Below are positions 36,134 through 46,401 of a stretch of 64,000 bases of DNA, one piece after another (within the stretch, counting starts at the first letter, position 1; the number at the start of each line of letters is the position of its first letter). The stretch is from Geomicrobium sp. JCM 19039 (GTDB lineage Bacteria; Bacillota; Bacilli; Bacillales; Marinococcaceae), in assembly GCF_000698145.1 (NCBI RefSeq), contig NZ_BAXB01000007.1, positions 103,305 to 167,304 on the forward strand. The letters run 5' to 3'. A program made the position numbers and the translations under genes. The notes under the pieces are model-generated. The model was not told where the DNA came from. It worked only from the letters and a program-made list of their open reading frames with translations, and did no database searches.

Positions 36134-37079
36134 ATGGTTTTTGCATTTGATCGTTGGCTAATGAAATTTATGCCTTATATGATTCCGGTGATTGTCATTC
36201 TAGGCGTGACAGGATTGCAAGGAGCCGCTTCGTTATCGGCGGCAATTATGTTTATTTTTGCATTTATTTGTTTTTCGGGTTGCTTAGGAATTCAATATCA
36301 AGACATTAAATCATCTGTATTAAATCCTTTACCTATTATTATATCTCTTGTCATTATTCAAGTGATTATGCCGCTTATTGCCTTTTCAGTAGGAACGCTT
36401 TATTACAGTCACTCTGTTGATCTGCTTGCGGGTATTGTGATTGCCTTTACGATTCCTACGGGCGTTGCGACCATCATGTGGGTTCGAATGAGCGGAGGTA
36501 ATATCGGAACAGCTCTTTCTATCGTACTCATTAATACGCTTCTTTCTCCAATATTACTGCCTGTGACTATACTTTTATTGTTAGGGGCTCGCGTATCAAT
36601 TGATGTTGTCGGCATGGTCGCAGTCTCTTCTTAATGATTGTCTTCCCGTCCATTTTAGGTTTGTGGGTAACGAGAAGGTTGCCTGCAGCTACAAAGCAAC
36701 TTTCAGTCTACACTTCACCTCTATCCAAGCTGGCAATGCTATTGTTAATTCTAATTAACAGTGCAGTCGTATCTCCCTATTTATCAACGATTGATCTAAA
36801 TACCATTCAGTTGTTCCTTTCGGTGCTCGGCATTGCCTGCCTTGGGTATACAATTGGATTCTTAGCATCCATCCTTTTTAAGTGGCATTCATCCGTGCTC
36901 GCTGCGGTAACGTTCTCTTGTGGGATAAGAAACACAGGTTGGTGCAGCATTAGCTGTCGTTTATTTTCCGCCGGCTACTGCCCTCCCTATCGTTTTAGCT
37001 ATCGTGTTTCAGCAATTCTTGGCATCCATCATCCAACAAGTGATTCGAAGATATATAAATGATCAAGAGGGGAAGCTGA
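36134..37079 (+). CDS. Bile acid:sodium symporter (SBF) family transporter (about three frameshifts)
   Basis: About 314 residues after correcting one lost T near 36615, one extra G near 36938 and one extra G in the G4 run at 37069-37072. Eight to ten membrane segments. PTGVATIMWVRMSGGN and FSCGIRNTVGAALAVVYFPP are the two conserved discontinuous-helix regions of the SBF/BASS family, sodium-coupled carriers of organic anions. It sits between yesL-like and yesM-like genes, where it may move a uronate or keto-acid product. The true end is uncertain (37079 or 37107). Confidence 0.7.
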
Positions 37080-37135
37080 GAGCAAAGGTTGGTTTGTACG
37101 TTCGTGAGGTTACTAAATTATACAGGATGATCTTT

Positions 37136-38907
37136 ATGGGAATGAAAACGTGGCGATGGTTAAAAAAATTGCTTAAAAAGCTCCATCCAACAAGCTTATT
37201 TAATCAGTTTACGCAAATAAGATATAAGCTCTTTTCCATTAGTGTTGTTTTTATGATTATTTTTGGTGTGTGTGGACTTGTTATTTTTCATCTTTTATCA
37301 AGTTTATATAATGATAAAGTGTATGAGGAAGCCGAAAATAATCTTAGAGTCTCTGCGAATGTTTTGGATAGAGAATTGAATTATATTGAAGATTTTACAT
37401 TTCAAGTTGCTACCGATCCGACGATGCAAGTCATCATGGATCGAATTGATATGCCTATCCGTAACTATAATTATTTCCGCACCCGGGAGAACCTCATTGA
37501 AAGGCTTACCTTCTTTATTAATCAAGAACATTATTTTAATTCTGCTCAGATTATGGACTCAAACGGCCGTCTAATTTCAGCTGGGATGTGGACGAATCTG
37601 AATATTGATTACCAATGGGTAAATCACGAAATCCGCAATGTCGGTGGTAGAAATGTTTGGCAAGGTGTAGATGATCAAGGTTTTTAATTTCCGCTAGGGA
37701 AATTAAAAAACGTGAGAATCTATCATTAAACCATCTAGGGTTTTTATATGTATATATTGATGTGGATGACCTCATCTCAGCAGCGCTGAACTTTGCGCCG
37801 GAGCAAAACTTTGTTATTGCAGATGATAAAGATCTTATCTATTCCAGCACGATGGAATCAGGAGAAATAAAAGAGCTGTTAGCAATGCCTCCAATTGAAA
37901 GTTACGAGATTGCGACGATTAATAATGAGGAATTTTTTATTATTGAACTCTCTTCAAAGCATTCTAACTTGAGTTATTTTAATATTGTGGAATTGGATAA
38001 CATCAATGATCAAAAAGCGTACATATCATTGATGATTTTTCTATACATCTTTTTTATGGTAATTGTCACGATCTTTATTAGCCGGCAATCAGCGAAAGCC
38101 ATTTCGAAACCTATTGAACGATTAACAAAAAATGTAAAAAAAGTACAAGAAGGTAATTTCGAGGTGGTTCCTGACCATAACCAAGAATTTTTAAAAGATG
38201 AGATTGGTGATCTTCAAGAGAATTTCTATGTGATGGTTGATAAAATTAACTCATTAATTAAAGAAAATTATGAAAAGCAGCTAATTATTAAAGAGACCGA
38301 ATATCGTGCTTTACAGGCGCAAATTAATCCGCATTTCTTCTATAATACGTTAGACTCCATTCATTGGATGGCGAAAGTGAGTGACCAGAAGAAGATAGCT
38401 GAGATGGCAGAAGCGCTTGGCAGCATGATGAGAGGAATGGTTAGCAAAAAGGGGCCTCTAATTACAGTTGGTGAAGAGCTTGCCATTGTCGAAAGCTATA
38501 TTACAATTCAGCAATCAAGATACAATGAGCGCTTGGTTTTTCGGCTTTACTGTGAAGAGCAGTTGAAGAAAGCTTCCATTCCAAAACTGACCATTCAGCC
38601 AATCATTGAGAATGCCATTAAGCATGGGTTGGAAGAGATGATTGAACCTTGTAAAATTGAGGTTTACATTGAGAGGTATGGAAACGACTTAATGATTTAT
38701 GTGAGGGACGACGGAGTGGGAATATCTGCTAAGAAAATCGAACAAATCCTGAATGGGACGGTAGTATCAAAAGGGACAGGCATTGGCCTAAACAATATTC
38801 ATGAAAGGATTCGACTCTTGTATGGTGATGATTACGGCATTACTATCACAAGTAAAGAAAGCAAAGGGACTACCTTGTTCGTAACTATTCCATTCATTGA
38901 GGAGTGA
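37136..38907 (+). CDS. YesM-like sensor histidine kinase (one frameshift)
   Basis: About 590 residues. First membrane segment at about 29-51, an extracytoplasmic sensor region, second segment (YISLMIFLYIFFMVIVTIFISR), HAMP linker, then a His_kinase domain with phosphoacceptor QINPHFFYNTLDSIHWM, N-box IIENAIKHGL and G-box VRDDGVGIS. One T is missing in the T5 run at 37682-37686; joining gives GFLISAREIKKRENL. Kinases of this class sense sugars arriving at the membrane. Coupled with the response regulator seven bases downstream. Confidence 0.88.
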
Positions 38908-38914
38908 ATTGTAC

Positions 38915-40432
38915 ATGTATGATGTGCTTGTCGTTGACGATGAGGTTCATATTGTAGAAGGAATTACGAAGATGGTGGACTGGGAACGCTGCGGAACAAA
39001 GTGCAAAGATCAAGCGTATCACGGGCAAATGGCTTTAGAGATGATTGAGTCTGAGCGTCCGCGCATCGTAATTACTGATATTAAGATGCCTGGGTTGAAT
39101 GGTCTGGAATTGATAGAGAAAACATATTATTTTTTTCCCGAGGTTCAATTTATTGTTCTTTCCGGCCACGATGATTTTGCCTATGCCAAACAAGCGATGA
39201 AGTATGGTGTAAAACACTATCTATTAAAACCTTGCAATGAACAGAAGATTGAGGAGGCGCTTCGACAAGTCGTCACGGACCTTCAAGAGAAGGAAAAAGT
39301 ACAAGAATACATTGATCAAATCACACCGAAGGCAAAAGAGCAGCAAGTGCGCGAACTCTTACTAAATTCCGCCTCTTTTGATCATGGTTTATTAAAAACT
39401 GCTTCCCGAAATGAGAAGTTTAGAATCATATGCAGTGAGATTCCTTCAAAAGATGCTCATACTGAACGCCGAAAATTAAAACAACTAATGGATAAGCAAT
39501 TCGCAGACAGCACATCTTTTTATGCATCAGCAATTGTTTCGGGTAAAGTAATTGTTGTGATTAGCGATTGTCCTGAACAGCATTTACAGGGGGTCATTCG
39601 AACTTCTCATAAAGAGTGGGAAGTGCAGGTTGAAAGTGCTGTAATTTCTGTAATTAGTCAAGTGAGTCGTATAGAAAGGCTAGCAATCGAATATAACAAG
39701 GTTTTGGAAGCGTTTTCTTACCGGTTTTACATGAACAGCAAAAGCAGAGTGATTCTTTACCATGAGTTAACAAGTGCAGCAGTAACGAAGTTTGATCAGC
39801 AGCAAGTCATTTGGGAGTATGAAAATATGATAGAAGTGGTACGGGCGATGGATATAAATAATGTCAAACGCGCGATGCACAAATTTTTCCATGTGCTTAG
39901 CACGTCTAAGTTTTCGGACCGGTTCATTCTCATGAAATGCAAAAGCCTGCTATGGTCAGTATCATTTCGTTCCAACCATGATGAAAAAGAAGAATTGTTG
40001 ACGACGATTAATGGCATTGATGCAATTGAGCGTGATGTTATGAAAGTAGAAGAGTACATGATGGAACATGTCATGAAGGTTGTTCGTGAGAACAGCTTGA
40101 CGAAAAACCATCTAGTGAGGGAAATCATTGCATATACAGAGCAGCACCTTCAGGATCAATCATTATCGTTGCTTAGAGTCGCTAAAGAAGTGTTCTTCAT
40201 GAATCCAGATTATTTAGGGAAAGTGTTCAAAAGAGAAATGGGGATGAACTATACGAATTATCTCATGGAACGGCGGATGGAGATGGCAATGGAATATATG
40301 AATACAGATCGGAAAGTGTTTGAGGTGGCAGAGGAAGTTGGATTTGGAAATAATCCGAGATATTTTAGTCAGATTTTTAAAAGGTATACAGGGAGCACTC
40401 CTACGGAATATAAAAAGGAAGAGCGGGTGTAA
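38915..40432 (+). CDS. YesN-like response regulator, AraC type
   Basis: 505 residues. Receiver domain 1-120 with acidic pocket DD8-9, phosphoacceptor D55 (ITDIKMPG) and conserved K in LLKPCNE. A middle variable region follows, then a C-terminal AraC double helix-turn-helix (about 405-505: LLRVAKEVFFMNPDYLGKVF; VFEVAEEVGFGNNPRYFSQI). It would activate the lyase and importer genes when the partner kinase senses the substrate. ATG 38915 has GAGGAG upstream; the open frame starts slightly earlier. Confidence 0.9.
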   Translation: MYDVLVVDDEVHIVEGITKMVDWERCGTKCKDQAYHGQMALEMIESERPRIVITDIKMPGLNGLELIEKTYYFFPEVQFIVLSGHDDFAYAKQAMKYGVKHYLLKPCNEQKIEEALRQVVTDLQEKEKVQEYIDQITPKAKEQQVRELLLNSASFDHGLLKTASRNEKFRIICSEIPSKDAHTERRKLKQLMDKQFADSTSFYASAIVSGKVIVVISDCPEQHLQGVIRTSHKEWEVQVESAVISVISQVSRIERLAIEYNKVLEAFSYRFYMNSKSRVILYHELTSAAVTKFDQQQVIWEYENMIEVVRAMDINNVKRAMHKFFHVLSTSKFSDRFILMKCKSLLWSVSFRSNHDEKEELLTTINGIDAIERDVMKVEEYMMEHVMKVVRENSLTKNHLVREIIAYTEQHLQDQSLSLLRVAKEVFFMNPDYLGKVFKREMGMNYTNYLMERRMEMAMEYMNTDRKVFEVAEEVGFGNNPRYFSQIFKRYTGSTPTEYKKEERV

Positions 40433-40485
40433 TGCGAACGGTTTAGTACTGAAATGAAAGTACAAATTCATACATTCTAAATGAA

Positions 40486-40522
40486 GAAACCGAAAAGGGG
40501 CATACCATTTTCGGTTTCTTTG
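40486..40522. terminator. bidirectional terminator
   Basis: GAAACCGAAAA/TTTTCGGTTTC with an 11-base loop and T/A runs. It ends the pectin locus on the plus strand and the prepilin peptidase gene on the minus strand. Confidence 0.9.
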
Positions 40523-40524
40523 CA

Positions 40525-40977
40525 CTATACCCAAAGTAAAATAGCGAGGTAACATGCTGTCCCGGCGGCAATAAACGGTGCAAGAGGAATCATAGTTACT
40601 TCTTTGTTTTTAAGGATAAACGACTGATAAATTAAGTATGGAATCGCCCATAAACCAGCGATCAGGTACGTGGCAAACACGACGCCCATTCCCGCCTTTA
40701 ATCCTAAAGCTAACCCGATGACAGTAAATAATTTAATATCTCCACCGCCAACTTGACCTCTGCTCACAATGGCTAGCAGGAGGTGAATGCCTCCGAGAAG
40801 GATCCCTCCTAGCACATACATATGGACGTTTGAAAAATCAAGAATAGCATTCGCCACTAGAAAATACACCATGCTTGGCAACGTCCATTTGTCGTAGATG
40901 AGGCGGTACTTCAGGTCAGTGTAAACAGATACGATAAGTACGATGAATAATGGTAGATAGATGAATGCGATGTCCAA
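40525..40977 (-). CDS. A24-family prepilin peptidase
   Basis: 150 residues with about five to six membrane segments. Aspartyl peptidase residues D21 (VYTDLKYRLI) and D80 (GGGDIKL) are present. The N-terminal methylase domain of larger enzymes is absent, so this is the short TadV/CpaA-like form that cleaves class III prepilin signals. No pilin genes lie nearby. GAGGAGG lies before the start. Next to an AEC transporter gene in the same direction, 24 bases away. Confidence 0.85.
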   Translation of the reverse strand: MDIAFIYLPLFIVLIVSVYTDLKYRLIYDKWTLPSMVYFLVANAILDFSNVHMYVLGGILLGGIHLLLAIVSRGQVGGGDIKLFTVIGLALGLKAGMGVVFATYLIAGLWAIPYLIYQSFILKNKEVTMIPLAPFIAAGTACYLAILLWV

Positions 40978-41001
40978 ACCTAGTACCTCCTCTTATAGGG
41001 T

Positions 41002-41943
41002 TTACGAAAAGAGTAAAGTAGCGACCCAAGTGATGAGTGGGATCGTAAAGAGCGACAAGAGTGTTGAAACGACGGTTGTCATTGCGGCTGTGTCCTCTTC
41101 ATTCGTATAGCGACTATAAATGACAGGTGCAAGCATAAATGTCGGCATTGCAGAGAGAATCACAAACAGTTGCCGCAAGAACGGATCCATGTCTAAAAAG
41201 GATAAGAGTAAAATCATGACGCTCGGAATGAACAGCAACCGGATAAAGAGTGGATATTGAATGTCGCGGTAAAGAATGCGCTGATTTTGGCGAAAAAATG
41301 GCGGTAATAAAAACCCGATATAAAGCATAGCCAGGGGTGCAGCCAAACCAGATAACATTCCGGCTAGATCTTGAAAAAGCCGAGGCGCCTCTAACCCAGA
41401 AACGGCGAAAGTGAGTCCAATGGCAATCGCAATGACTGGCATATTAATCAGCTCTTTGAGCTGCCGAAGTGAGAACTTTTGGTTATCGCTTTGGAGAATG
41501 AATACACCTAAAGTGAATAAAATTACATCTAAACCGGCATCGAATACAGCAGCAAGTAGCCCGCCAATCGGTCCGAATATGGCAGCGCACAACGGGATGG
41601 CAATGAATCCGGTGTTGCCAATAGCGGCAAGGAGCGACAGCTTTTTTGCCTTCGACCATTGGAACCTAAACATTCTCAAAACGATGATACTAAAGATAAT
41701 GGCGGAACTATTAAAAATTATTGAAACGATAAAGACGATGAATACTTGTTGCAAAACTTCGTCAGTAATTTCAGTGTTGAATACACCATTCAAAATGATA
41801 AACGGAACGGCGATGTTGATAATGACAGCCATCAGTAATTTTTTGGTGTCTTCTGTCACGGTCATACGAATGGCGACGAGCGTACCAAAAAGAATAATCA
41901 GGCCCATCATCGCAATTGTAAGTGTAATGGTAGCGACGTCCAT
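41002..41943 (-). CDS. AEC-family transporter
   Basis: 313 residues, about ten membrane segments in two five-helix halves. MVIINIAVPFIILNGVF, AAIGNTGFIAIPLCAAIFG and SAMPTFMLAPVIYSRY are AEC-family signatures. Likely exports or imports a small organic acid; substrate unknown. Intact, unlike the other AEC gene at 7541. GGAACC gives only a weak ribosome site. Divergent from the aldehyde dehydrogenase gene. Confidence 0.88.
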   Translation of the reverse strand: MDVATITLTIAMMGLIILFGTLVAIRMTVTEDTKKLLMAVIINIAVPFIILNGVFNTEITDEVLQQVFIVFIVSIIFNSSAIIFSIIVLRMFRFQWSKAKKLSLLAAIGNTGFIAIPLCAAIFGPIGGLLAAVFDAGLDVILFTLGVFILQSDNQKFSLRQLKELINMPVIAIAIGLTFAVSGLEAPRLFQDLAGMLSGLAAPLAMLYIGFLLPPFFRQNQRILYRDIQYPLFIRLLFIPSVMILLLSFLDMDPFLRQLFVILSAMPTFMLAPVIYSRYTNEEDTAAMTTVVSTLLSLFTIPLITWVATLLFS

Positions 41944-41995
41944 TGCGATCAGGTTCCTTTCAAGTGGGCATTATCGCAATCATACCATGTTTTGT

Positions 41996-42028
41996 AACCG
42001 TCGGGTCCAAGCTCGTGACGGTTTTTTA
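41996..42028 (+). terminator. hairpin with T6 run
   Basis: AACCGTC/GACGGTT followed by TTTTTT on the plus strand, in the gap between divergent genes. No upstream plus-strand gene is apparent, so it may end an antisense or short leader RNA. Confidence 0.55.
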
Positions 42029-42083
42029 TTACAGAAATAAAGGATATGGATTGGATAGCTAGAATAAATAAGGTATAGGAATT

Positions 42084-42097
42084 TGAAAGCGATTACA
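42084..42097. promoter_or_regulatory. CcpA cre site
   Basis: TGAAAGCGATTACA fits the cre consensus TGNAANCGNWNNCW at every position and lies 19 bases before the aldehyde dehydrogenase start, predicting carbon catabolite control. Confidence 0.85.
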
Positions 42098-42115
42098 ATT
42101 TAGGGGGTTATCATA

Positions 42116-43636
42116 ATGAAATACGCTCAACCAGGTACTCAAGGCGCAGTTGTCCAGTTTAAGTCGCGATATGAGAATTTTATTGGCGGGGAATGGACAG
42201 CGCCTGCCGACGGTGAATACTTTGAGAATATTAGTCCTGTCACAGGTGAAGTTTTCACGGAGATTGCCAGATCTAAGGAAGTGGATGTGGAGCGAGCCAT
42301 TGAAGCTGCCCATGAGGCGAAAGCGGATTGGAGCGCTACGTCAGTCACAGAGCGAGCATTACTCTTAAATCGTATTGCTGATCGGATGGAAGAAAATAAA
42401 GAGAAGTTGGCGGTTGCTGAGACGTGGGATAACGGGAAACCAGTACGAGAGACGCTCGCAGCAGATATCCCGCTCGCGGTTGATCATTTTCGGTATTTTG
42501 CAAGTGCGATTCGCGCTCAGGAAGGCGGCATTTCACAAATTGATGAAGATACCGTTGCGTACCATTTCCATGAGCCGTTAGGTGTTGTCGGGCAAATCAT
42601 CCCTTGGAACTTCCCGCTTCTTATGATGACTTGGAAGGTCGCTCCTGCACTAGCTGCTGGAAACTGTGTCGTCTTGAAGCCAGCAGAACAGACCCCTGCG
42701 TCTATTGGTGTCTGGCTGGAAATCATGGAAGATCTGTTGCCTAAAGGTGTGTTCAATGTCGTACAAGGCTTTGGTTTGGAAGCAGGTAAACCGTTAGCGC
42801 AAAGTGATCGGATTGATAAGGTCGCGTTTACTGGGGAGACGACGACCGGCCGGATGATCATGCAATACGCATCAGAAAACATTATTCCTGTTACGTTGGA
42901 ATTAGGAGGGAAGTCGCCGAATATCTTCTTTGAAGACGTAATGGATAAAGACGATGGGTTTTTAGATAAAGCGGTTGAAGGTTTTGTCATGTTTGCTTTG
43001 AACCAAGGGGAAGTGTGTACGTGCCCATCTCGTGCGCTCATCCAAGAGTCCATTTATGATGAGTTTATGGACCGAGCGCTCAAGCGTGTGAAAGAGATTA
43101 TTGCCGGCGACCCGTTGGATACGTCAACAATGATCGGTGCACAGGCGTCAGAAGAACAGCTTGAGAAGATTCTGTCATATTTTGATATTGCGAAGCAAGA
43201 AGGGGCCGAGCTCATTACCGGCGGCAACCGCATCGAAGTACAAGGAGAGCGGAGCACCGGTTATTATATTGAGCCGACGATCTATAAAGGTCATAACAAA
43301 ATGCGGATCTTCCAAGAAGAAATCTTTGGTCCGGTTGTGTCCGTCACTACATTCAAAACAAAAGAGGAAGCGTTGGAAATTGCCAATGATACGCTTTACG
43401 GACTTGGAGCAGGCGTATGGTCAAGAGATATGAATACGGCGTATCGCTTTGGTCGTGCAATTCAAGCGGGACGGGTGTGGACGAATTGTTACCACGTCTA
43501 TCCTGCCCATGCCGCGTTTGGTGGTTATAAGAAATCGGGAATTGGTCGAGAGAATCACCAAATGATGTTAGAGCATTATCAACAAACGAAAAACCTGCTC
43601 GTAAGCTACAGTGAACAACCTGCAGGCCTATTCTAA
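42116..43636 (+). CDS. NAD-dependent aldehyde dehydrogenase (acetaldehyde type)
   Basis: 506 residues. Oxidises an aldehyde, probably acetaldehyde, to the acid with NAD. Signatures: [19 protein letters not shown] (cofactor domain), FTGETTTGR (nucleotide loop), [13 protein letters not shown] with the general-base Glu, and [11 protein letters not shown] with the catalytic Cys (about residue 303). The Gly-Glu-Val-Cys variant with an extra Cys is typical of AcoD/ExaC-type enzymes. TAGGGGG precedes the ATG. The DUF779 gene follows 15 bases later, its usual partner. Confidence 0.9.
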   Translation: MKYAQPGTQGAVVQFKSRYENFIGGEWTAPADGEYFENISPVTGEVFTEIARSKEVDVERAIEAAHEAKADWSATSVTERALLLNRIADRMEENKEKLAVAETWDNGKPVRETLAADIPLAVDHFRYFASAIRAQEGGISQIDEDTVAYHFHEPLGVVGQIIPWNFPLLMMTWKVAPALAAGNCVVLKPAEQTPASIGVWLEIMEDLLPKGVFNVVQGFGLEAGKPLAQSDRIDKVAFTGETTTGRMIMQYASENIIPVTLELGGKSPNIFFEDVMDKDDGFLDKAVEGFVMFALNQGEVCTCPSRALIQESIYDEFMDRALKRVKEIIAGDPLDTSTMIGAQASEEQLEKILSYFDIAKQEGAELITGGNRIEVQGERSTGYYIEPTIYKGHNKMRIFQEEIFGPVVSVTTFKTKEEALEIANDTLYGLGAGVWSRDMNTAYRFGRAIQAGRVWTNCYHVYPAHAAFGGYKKSGIGRENHQMMLEHYQQTKNLLVSYSEQPAGLF

Positions 43637-43651
43637 AAGGAGGGGTTCTTC

Positions 43652-44014
43652 GTGCACGTTGAGAAGGTGAAAGCGACAGAAGTGACGCTAGACCTCATCA
43701 ACCACCTGAAAAGCAAGCACGGACCTGTCATTTTTCATCAATCGGGAGGTTGTTGTGATGGCAGCTCTCCAATGTGCTTCTCACAAAAGGAATTTAATCC
43801 GGGTAGACATGATATTTACCTTGGGGATTTAGGAGATGCCCCGTTTTATATTTCTAAAGACCAATATGAGTACTGGAAACATACGCAACTCATCATTGAC
43901 GTGGTGAAAGGGAGAGGTGGCATGTTCTCTCTGGAAAACCCTGAAGGAAAGCGCTTTCTCGTCCGTTCACGGGTGTTTTCTGATGAAGAACGAGCCCATT
44001 TAACTGACAATTAG
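43652..44014 (+). CDS. DUF779 domain protein
   Basis: 120 residues with the DUF779 signature HQSGGCCDGSSPMCF (about residues 31-45), which contains three Cys residues, and GDAPFYISKDQYEYWKHTQL. The family is nearly always linked to aldehyde dehydrogenase genes of this type; a maturation or redox role has been guessed but is not established. GTG start with AAAGGAGG. Confidence 0.9.
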   Translation: MHVEKVKATEVTLDLINHLKSKHGPVIFHQSGGCCDGSSPMCFSQKEFNPGRHDIYLGDLGDAPFYISKDQYEYWKHTQLIIDVVKGRGGMFSLENPEGKRFLVRSRVFSDEERAHLTDN

Positions 44015-44022
44015 TTAAGCTG

Positions 44023-44050
44023 AGGTGCTCTCAGAAGAGAGTGCCTCGCA
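44023..44050 (+). terminator. hairpin after DUF779 gene
   Basis: GAGGTGCTCTC/GAGAGTGCCTC pair over 11 positions (two G-U) around a four-base loop. There is no T run, so termination would be weak. Confidence 0.45.
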
Positions 44051-44066
44051 TCATGAATCTATAGTG

Positions 44067-44080
44067 AGCGAGCGCTCGCT
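44067..44080. promoter_or_regulatory. perfect 14-base palindrome, possible TetR-type operator
   Basis: AGCGAGCGCTCGCT lies 27 bases before the start of the MBL hydrolase gene, between it and the preceding hairpin. It has the size and symmetry of a TetR/MarR operator; no regulator gene is adjacent. Confidence 0.5.
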
Positions 44081-44107
44081 TGCCAAAGCCGAGAGGAGAG
44101 AGAACCG

Positions 44108-45048
44108 ATGTTGGAGGAGTTAGGAATCCAATCGCTACGATTGAATTTGCCGCTGCGACTAAACCATGTGAATGTATTTCTTGCAGAAGGGGTAGAGGGG
44201 TGGACAATTATTGATGCTGGTCTTCATAACGATGAAACCGTTGCCGCTTGGGCACCTTTACTGAAAGGAAAAGATATTACCAATATCATTGTTACGCACT
44301 ATCACCCCGACCATTTCGGATACGCAGGTGCGCTTCAACAAAAAACAGGGCGCAAGTGTGGATGACAGAGACCGACGCTAAGGCTGGATTGAATGCATGG
44401 ACGCCGGAATTTCTTGATGAAATGTATGCGTACTATTTGCTTGCAGGAATTCCAGAGCACGATGCACAAGAGATGAAAGAAAATACCGCTTCTTTTATAC
44501 CGAGAATTAACCCTTTGCCAACGATCAATCATCACATTGTAGAAGGACAGCGGTTCGTGCTCGGCGGATTTGAGTATGAGGCGATCTTTACGCCGGGTCA
44601 TTCAGATGGCCTAATCGTTTTGTACAATCGTGAACGAAATATGCTGTTATCCACTGATCATCTGCTACCAAAAATTACGCCGAATATTTCGTATTGGTTT
44701 CATGGTCGAGATAACCCGCTGAAAGACTATCTCACATCATTAGAAAAAATAAAGAAACTTGACGCAGATTTGGTTGTTCCATCACACGGGAAGCCGTTTC
44801 ACGGTGCCAACGAGCGAATCGATGAAATTGCTGCTCATCATGATGAGCGACTAGAACGAGTGTATGAGTATGTGAAAGAGCCTGTCGTTGTACATGATGT
44901 TTGTGCGAAGTTATTCCCTAAAGTACTCACCGTTCACGAAACAAGGTTCGCTATCGGTGAGACACTTGCCCACCTCGAGTATTTGCGGGATAAACAGCAA
45001 ATCGCTCGTCACGAAGAGAATGGCAGCTGGAAGTATTACCGAGTGTAA
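44108..45048 (+). CDS. MBL-fold metallo-hydrolase (one frameshift)
   Basis: 313 residues when one G is added to GGG at 44348-44350 (KTGAQVWMTE). Zinc site H64-Y-H66-P-D68-H69, second His in FTPGHSDGLIVLY, Asp in LLSTDHLLPKI, His in VVPSHGKPF. The C-terminal helical domain (HHDERLERVYEYV..., LAHLEYLRDKQQIARHEENG) is typical of the LACTB2/YqgX-like glyoxalase II group. Substrate unknown; a thioester or similar is likely. GAGAGGAGAG before the ATG. Confidence 0.85.
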
Positions 45049-45132
45049 ACCGATGTCGCCCTGATCTTTAGATTGAAGTTCTTTTGTACGGGGTACAGGA
45101 GAATAGATTTCTAGAAAAAGGGGCGTCATAGC

Positions 45133-46286
45133 TTGAAAAAATATACAATGATCTTCGGTGCAAGTGTGCTGATGTTAGGTGCATGTTCACCAGAAGAACC
45201 GCAAGAGGAAGAAAGCGAAGAGATGACAGACAGTGGTTCCGATGAATTGGGTGAAGATGATCCGACTGAAGGTGACCCTGAACCTGCAGATGATGAAGAC
45301 ATTGACGAAGATGAAATGGCTGGAGACTATGAAACACTGGCAGAGAACTTAGCTGCCCCGTGGGATCTTACACTCGTTGATGACGGCACAGTATATGTTA
45401 CTGAGCGAGAAGGACAAATTATTGAAATTACCGACGGAGAAACGACGCCAATGAGTCTCGCGCTAGACGAGGAAGTTCACCAAGAAGGTGAAGGCGGTCT
45501 TCACGGCATGGTGTTGCACCCAGAAGATGAGAATACAGCGATCATCTACCATACGTATGCAGCGACCGATGGCATTAATAATCGGATTGTTGAGATTGAA
45601 CGCGACGGTGATGAATGGCAAGAGATCGATATCCTGCTAGAAGACATTCCAGGAGCACAACGCACAACGGGGGTAGACTTGCGATCGGTCCAGACGGGTA
45701 TTTGTACGCGACGACAGGTGATGCAAAAGATCCAGAGCTTTCCCAGGACACGGACAGCTTAGCGGGTAAAATTTTGCGTATGGACCTCGATGGTACGGTA
45801 GCCGAAGGTAATCCATTTGATGATTCTTACTTGTATTCTTACGGTCATCGAAACCCACAAGGGTTGGATTGGACAGATGATGACCGACTGTTCAGCACAG
45901 AACATGGTCCTACGGCGAATGACGAAATTAATCACATTGAACCTGGAAACAACTATGGGTGGCCAGAAATTGTTGGTGATGAAACCGAAGAAGGCATGGA
46001 AACGGCAGTCATGAACTCTGGTGAAGAGACGTGGGCTCCGTCAGGAGCTGCGATGGTTGGTGAGCAATCATTTTATGTAGCTGCGCTTGCGGGTGAACAG
46101 TTGATTCGCTTTGATGTGGACGACGACACAACAGATACAATCCTTGAAGGAGAAGGACGCTGGCGCGATGTCGTATATGACGAAAACGAGAACATGTTTT
46201 ATGTGATTACGAACAATACGGATGGACGAGGCGATCCGATCGATGAAGATGACCGATTGCTTCGTTTTGAAGGACCTGAACCTTAA
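45133..46286 (+). CDS. PQQ-dependent sugar dehydrogenase-like lipoprotein (one frameshift)
   Basis: About 384 residues. Lipobox LMLGAC (Cys about residue 19), a very acidic linker (PEEPQEEESEEMTDSGS...), then a six-bladed beta-propeller of the Gdh_B/YliI family: LAAPWDLTLVDDGTVYVTER, GGLHGMVLHPED, SYGHRNPQGLDW, STEHGPTANDEINHIE, GNNYGWPE. The frame breaks at the G5 run 45669-45673; adding one G gives TTGGRLAIGPDGYLYATTGD. These aldose dehydrogenases oxidise sugars with PQQ outside the cell, but Bacillus rarely make PQQ, so activity is uncertain. TTG start with GGGGCG. Confidence 0.82.
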
Positions 46287-46295
46287 ACGTGAAGA

Positions 46296-46328
46296 CCTGA
46301 TAGGGGAGTTCTCCCCTATCAGGTTTTT
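46296..46328 (+). terminator. strong intrinsic terminator
   Basis: CCTGATAGGGGAG/CTCCCCTATCAGG with a two-base loop and T7 tail, directly after the dehydrogenase gene. Confidence 0.95.
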
Positions 46329-46401
46329 TTACATATTTTCAAATAATTGAAACAAATAATGGCGGGCAACGACAAAGAAGGAAAGAGAAGGGGGTCAAAA
46401 G

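Noticed and set aside
42517..43053. 178-residue open frame antisense to the aldehyde dehydrogenase gene
   Set aside because: Shadow of a conserved gene; it has no ribosome site and S/T/P-rich shadow composition.
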